From the NCBI GenBank assembly GCA_937880065.1, contig CALFMA010000316.1, positions 1-7,060 on the forward strand: a DNA stretch of 7,060 nt. The letters run 5' to 3'. The notes below the pieces were generated by a model. It searched no databases and was not told the DNA's origin. It was given only the letters and a program-made list of their open reading frames with translations. The first letter of the stretch is position 1, and every line of letters starts with the position of its first letter. Position numbers and translations under genes: made by a program. Origin of the DNA: an uncultured Ruminococcus sp. (lineage in GTDB: Bacteria; Bacillota_A; Clostridia; Oscillospirales; Ruminococcaceae). Positions 4,271-7,060 of the stretch are shown here, piece by piece.

Positions 4271-6772
4271 ATGAATTACAATGACGATAAGGTGAAAAAA
4301 GCAATGGAAAATGTGGAAATCCCCGAGGAGATTTCTCCCGAAAATATGAAAAAGATGCTTGACGAAAAAGCATCTTCAAAAAAGCGTACAAGCCGTATTT
4401 CTATGGCAGGACGTATAACTGCAACAGCCGCAGCTTGTGCTGTAATTGTTGGTGCAACTGTGGGGACAGCAGGTCTTATACAGCGTGAGAAAAAAGGCGG
4501 TGAAAATTGCAGCCGTCCCGAATCTTCACAGGCTGACAGCGAGGTAAGCAGCGTTGAGATTACAACATCTAATAATAGTAACATTGAGGCAAAAGGTCCA
4601 TATATGAAAGGTGCTGAGTCCTACGAGCAGGTATTTAAGCTTGTGGAAAAAGCCAAGGAGAATATGGATAAATACTACTTTATGACAGACGGTGCAATAG
4701 TTAATAGTACGGTTCTGGAAAATGGCGTTGAATCGGCTGTTCCTGAAGCTGATAGGGAATATAAAGGTGACGCACCTGCAAATGACATAAGCGGCGGAAT
4801 GGGCGGCGAAACAGAGGTTGAGCAGGATTTTATTATAGGAAGTGACGATAATAACAGAAGTGACTCCGAAATGGAATCTCCTGAATTACCTCCCGTTGAA
4901 GAACCAACCGAATCCTCAACAGAGGGAGATAAAAAAACTTCTATTAAAGGTACAACCGAACCCGCAACAGAGGAAACTACAGAAGCTACCACCGAGGAAA
5001 CTGTTACAGAGCCTACAGAAGCTCCAACTGAGGAAGTGACGGAAGAAACTACAGAAGAAACTACGGAGGAACCCACCGAAGAAGTTACAGAAGCAGAAGA
5101 TGAGGACGAGGACGATTATTCCGACACATACAGTCAGGAGGAAAATGTCCTTGAAGCTGATGTAGTAAAAACTGACGGTGAGAGAATTTACTATCTGTTC
5201 AATGAGTACGATTATGAAAATGGGTCAAAATTCGGTGGAAATTATGCCGCAATGCGTGTTGCCGCTGTTGATGACGGTGAAATTTCAAATGTATATACTC
5301 TTGATATAGAGTTTGACTGCGGTCTTGGTGACGAATGGGAGAAAAATATATCTGTAAATGATATGTACGTTTACAATGATATGCTTGTAGTTGTAGGTGC
5401 AGCTGACGCTTATCACGATACCTATACAGAATTCGGCTGGGATTATGACGGTGAGTACCAATTCTATGGCGACGAAACATCTACATTTGTTTCCTTCTAT
5501 ACACGTGAGAATGAGCCTAAGCACCTCGGCACATACACACAGGACGGAGTTTATAATGATGTGCGTATTACTCCCGACGGTTATATGTATCTTATCACAG
5601 GATACACAACGGACTATTTCTCTGAAATTGAGGGCAGCGATGACCTTGGCGGATACGTTCCAAAGTGCGGAGTTAATAACTCTGCGTATATTCCTTGTGA
5701 AAGTATACTTCTCCCTGAAAATGAACTTGACAATTACGAATATATGAGCTATACTGTAATTGGAAGCATTGACCTTACAGTAAGCGGTGAGTTTACACAT
5801 TGCGATACAAAGGCTCTTGCAGGATATAGCGGCAGCATATATTCCTCTGCGGATAATTTCTACACAGCAACAGGCTGGGAGAAAGCCGATATTACACGAA
5901 TTGCCATAGGCGGCGGACAGATTGTCCCACAGGCAAGCGGTACTGTTGAGGGATTTGTGAAAGACCAGTTCTCTTTCAGCGAATATAACGGTTATCTCCG
6001 AGTTGCAACGACTATCGACAAATGGATTGACAACGGCAATTTCATCAAGGATGCACTTGATATTCCCTATGAAAGCCGCCGTGTAAACCACAATAATGTC
6101 TATGTTCTTGATATGGATATGAATATTGTGGGCAGCGTTGAGGGATTTGGCGAGAATGAGAGCATTAAATCCGTAAGTTTCAGCGGAAATATGGGTTATG
6201 TTGTAACATATGAACAGACTGACCCTCTCTTTGCAATTGACCTTTCAGACCCTGCAAATCCATTTATTACGGACGAATTCAAGATTTTAGGCTACAGCAC
6301 ATATATGCAGAAATGGGACGAGGGACTTCTCCTTGGATTTGGTGCGGATGCTGATGAAAACGGCGTAGAAAACGGTATAAAGCTTGTTATGTTTGATAAT
6401 TCCGACCCTTACAACCTTAAAGAAGTTGGACTTTACTCCATTCATCACGAGGGAGATAGCTACATCTATTCGGGAGCATTGTGGGAGAGAAAATCACTTC
6501 TCATAGCTCCGAATAAGAATCTTATCGGTGTGCCTGTTATTGTAGAAACCTATAGTCCTGAGTATCATTTTACAGCGGATTCTAAATATATGTTCTTCTC
6601 CTATGAAAATGGTGAGTTTGTCTTTAAGGGCGAGCTTAGTATGGGGGATATTAATGGTTACGGCGGCGGCCGTGCCCTTTATATCGGAGATTATGTGTAT
6701 GTTGTATCAAGCGGATGCATTATTTCTGCTGATATTGAAACTCTCACCGAGGTTGACAGCTTCTATTTTTAA
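4271..6772 (+). CDS. Single-pass membrane protein: anti-sigma-like N-terminus plus extracellular C-terminal beta-propeller
   Basis: The protein has 833 residues. Residues 1-45 are cytoplasmic and charged, with KKAMENVEIPEEISPENMKK, which resembles the short IPxEL-type sigma-binding segment of RsiV and DUF4179 anti-sigma proteins. One membrane segment covers about 46-70 (A/V/G-rich, with Arg/Lys on both sides). An extracellular spacer with an acidic, Thr/Glu-repeat stalk follows (about 204-290). From ENVLEADVVKTDG (291-303) to the end it matches the family of secreted C-terminal beta-propellers distantly related to WD40 (Pfam Beta_propel, COG4880), with family-like late motifs such as FAIDLSDPANP (654-664), IGVPVIVETYS, and ALYIGDYVYVVSS near the C-terminus. 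The start has AGGAG 7 nt upstream, overlapping the sigma factor stop. Position after an ECF gene plus the N-terminus suggests it holds that sigma factor at the membrane; this is inference. The ligand is unknown. Cysteines at about 350, 466, 476, 511 and 816 could form disulfides outside the cell. Confidence 0.88.
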   Translation: MNYNDDKVKKAMENVEIPEEISPENMKKMLDEKASSKKRTSRISMAGRITATAAACAVIVGATVGTAGLIQREKKGGENCSRPESSQADSEVSSVEITTSNNSNIEAKGPYMKGAESYEQVFKLVEKAKENMDKYYFMTDGAIVNSTVLENGVESAVPEADREYKGDAPANDISGGMGGETEVEQDFIIGSDDNNRSDSEMESPELPPVEEPTESSTEGDKKTSIKGTTEPATEETTEATTEETVTEPTEAPTEEVTEETTEETTEEPTEEVTEAEDEDEDDYSDTYSQEENVLEADVVKTDGERIYYLFNEYDYENGSKFGGNYAAMRVAAVDDGEISNVYTLDIEFDCGLGDEWEKNISVNDMYVYNDMLVVVGAADAYHDTYTEFGWDYDGEYQFYGDETSTFVSFYTRENEPKHLGTYTQDGVYNDVRITPDGYMYLITGYTTDYFSEIEGSDDLGGYVPKCGVNNSAYIPCESILLPENELDNYEYMSYTVIGSIDLTVSGEFTHCDTKALAGYSGSIYSSADNFYTATGWEKADITRIAIGGGQIVPQASGTVEGFVKDQFSFSEYNGYLRVATTIDKWIDNGNFIKDALDIPYESRRVNHNNVYVLDMDMNIVGSVEGFGENESIKSVSFSGNMGYVVTYEQTDPLFAIDLSDPANPFITDEFKILGYSTYMQKWDEGLLLGFGADADENGVENGIKLVMFDNSDPYNLKEVGLYSIHHEGDSYIYSGALWERKSLLIAPNKNLIGVPVIVETYSPEYHFTADSKYMFFSYENGEFVFKGELSMGDINGYGGGRALYIGDYVYVVSSGCIISADIETLTEVDSFYF
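4900..5115 (+). repeat. Thr/Glu-rich stalk repeat in the propeller protein gene
   Basis: Degenerate ACAGAGGAA-like nonamers encode repeated TEE, TTEE, TEEP and TEA units, ending in an acidic EDEDEDD patch. The stalk would hold the propeller away from the membrane through the cell wall. The codons are varied (ACA, ACT, ACC, ACG; GAA, GAG), so the repeat is old or kept at protein level rather than a fresh slippage expansion. The repeat also yields a spurious Ser/Val-rich antisense frame (4675-5076). Confidence 0.85.
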
Positions 6773-6791
6773 GTGAAATTCAGGTGATACA

Positions 6792-7060
6792 ATGAAAAAA
6801 ATTATTTGTGCTTTGTCGGCAATGGCTATATCTGCGGCAGTTGTGACTGCCTGCGGAAATGATACGGGTGTACTTGTGGAGCATAATGAAAATGCTTATC
6901 ATGTAATAGAAACCGAGCCTGTTACCACAAAGGCAAAAGTTAAGGAAGTACGCAAGGAAACTGCGGCAGCTGATGACAAATCCGCAGATAGCTCCAAAAC
7001 TACAGCAAAAGCGGCTGAGGAGGGCGATGAAAAGGAAGTTTCCACAACGACAGCTGCGGA
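6792..7060 (+). CDS. Putative lipoprotein, truncated by the window end
   Basis: Eighty-nine codons are open to the end of the window with no stop. The N-terminus MKKIICALSAMAISAAV and lipobox VTAC (Cys21) followed by GN mark a lipoprotein signal peptide, so the mature protein would be anchored to the outer face of the membrane. The visible mature part is polar and low in complexity, rich in Lys, Glu, Ala, Thr and Ser, and looks like a tether before a domain outside the window. AGGTG lies 5 nt before the start, and the gap to the propeller gene is only 19 nt, so it is the third gene of the sigma factor operon. The function cannot be told from this piece; a role in the same sensing pathway is inferred from position only. 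Confidence 0.85.
   Translation, partial: MKKIICALSAMAISAAVVTACGNDTGVLVEHNENAYHVIETEPVTTKAKVKEVRKETAAADDKSADSSKTTAKAAEEGDEKEVSTTTAA

Noticed and set aside
4675..5076. Ser/Val-rich open frame antisense to the Thr/Glu stalk
   Set aside because: It mirrors the stalk repeat and has no start signal.
5285..6091. 268-residue open frame antisense to the propeller gene
   Set aside because: It is long, but it lies wholly opposite a gene with clear family motifs, lacks a binding site, and its Cys/Ile-rich product looks like an antisense translation.

Overview
The window looks like a chromosomal piece of a low-to-mid GC Gram-positive anaerobe, most likely a Ruminococcus-like member of the Oscillospiraceae/Clostridia. 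The basis is strong AGGAGG-type ribosome binding sites, near-consensus sigma-A promoters, a lipobox lipoprotein, a secreted CHAP-SH3 wall protein with a Thr/Ser linker, and an ECF sigma operon with a Thr/Glu-rich membrane partner. The genus is an inference from style of sequence, not from a search.

Layout. Positions 8-1220 (minus strand) hold the ribosomal protein operon rplM-rpsI, with a consensus promoter, an A-tract UP-like element and a leader of about 90 nt. rplM (L13) is ordinary. The second gene is not: it starts as ribosomal protein S9 for about 38 residues, then continues in frame for about 176 residues that do not resemble S9. A strong minus-strand terminator at 1386-1422 separates this operon from the next gene. 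Positions 1537-3069 (minus) encode a secreted CHAP-domain peptidoglycan hydrolase with three SH3-like segments. It is preceded by a leader of about 380 nt containing a 164-nt near-continuous long hairpin. All three non-canonical A/C positions in that hairpin become G-U wobbles only in the minus-strand RNA, the strand of the CHAP transcript.

From about 3515 the window reads on the plus strand. A sigma-A promoter back to back with the CHAP promoter drives an ECF sigma factor (3752-4258), a single-pass membrane protein with an IPEEI-type anti-sigma-like N-terminus and a large extracellular beta-propeller (4271-6772), and the start of a lipoprotein that runs off the window (6792-7060).

How the parts may work together: the sigma factor and membrane propeller protein probably form a sigma/anti-sigma pair that senses something outside the membrane, and the lipoprotein would be a third surface component of that operon. 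The divergent CHAP hydrolase suggests an envelope theme, but its own promoter is of housekeeping type, so control by the ECF factor is not shown. The three observations most worth a second look are the S9 chimera, the structured CHAP leader, and the propeller-type anti-sigma candidate.
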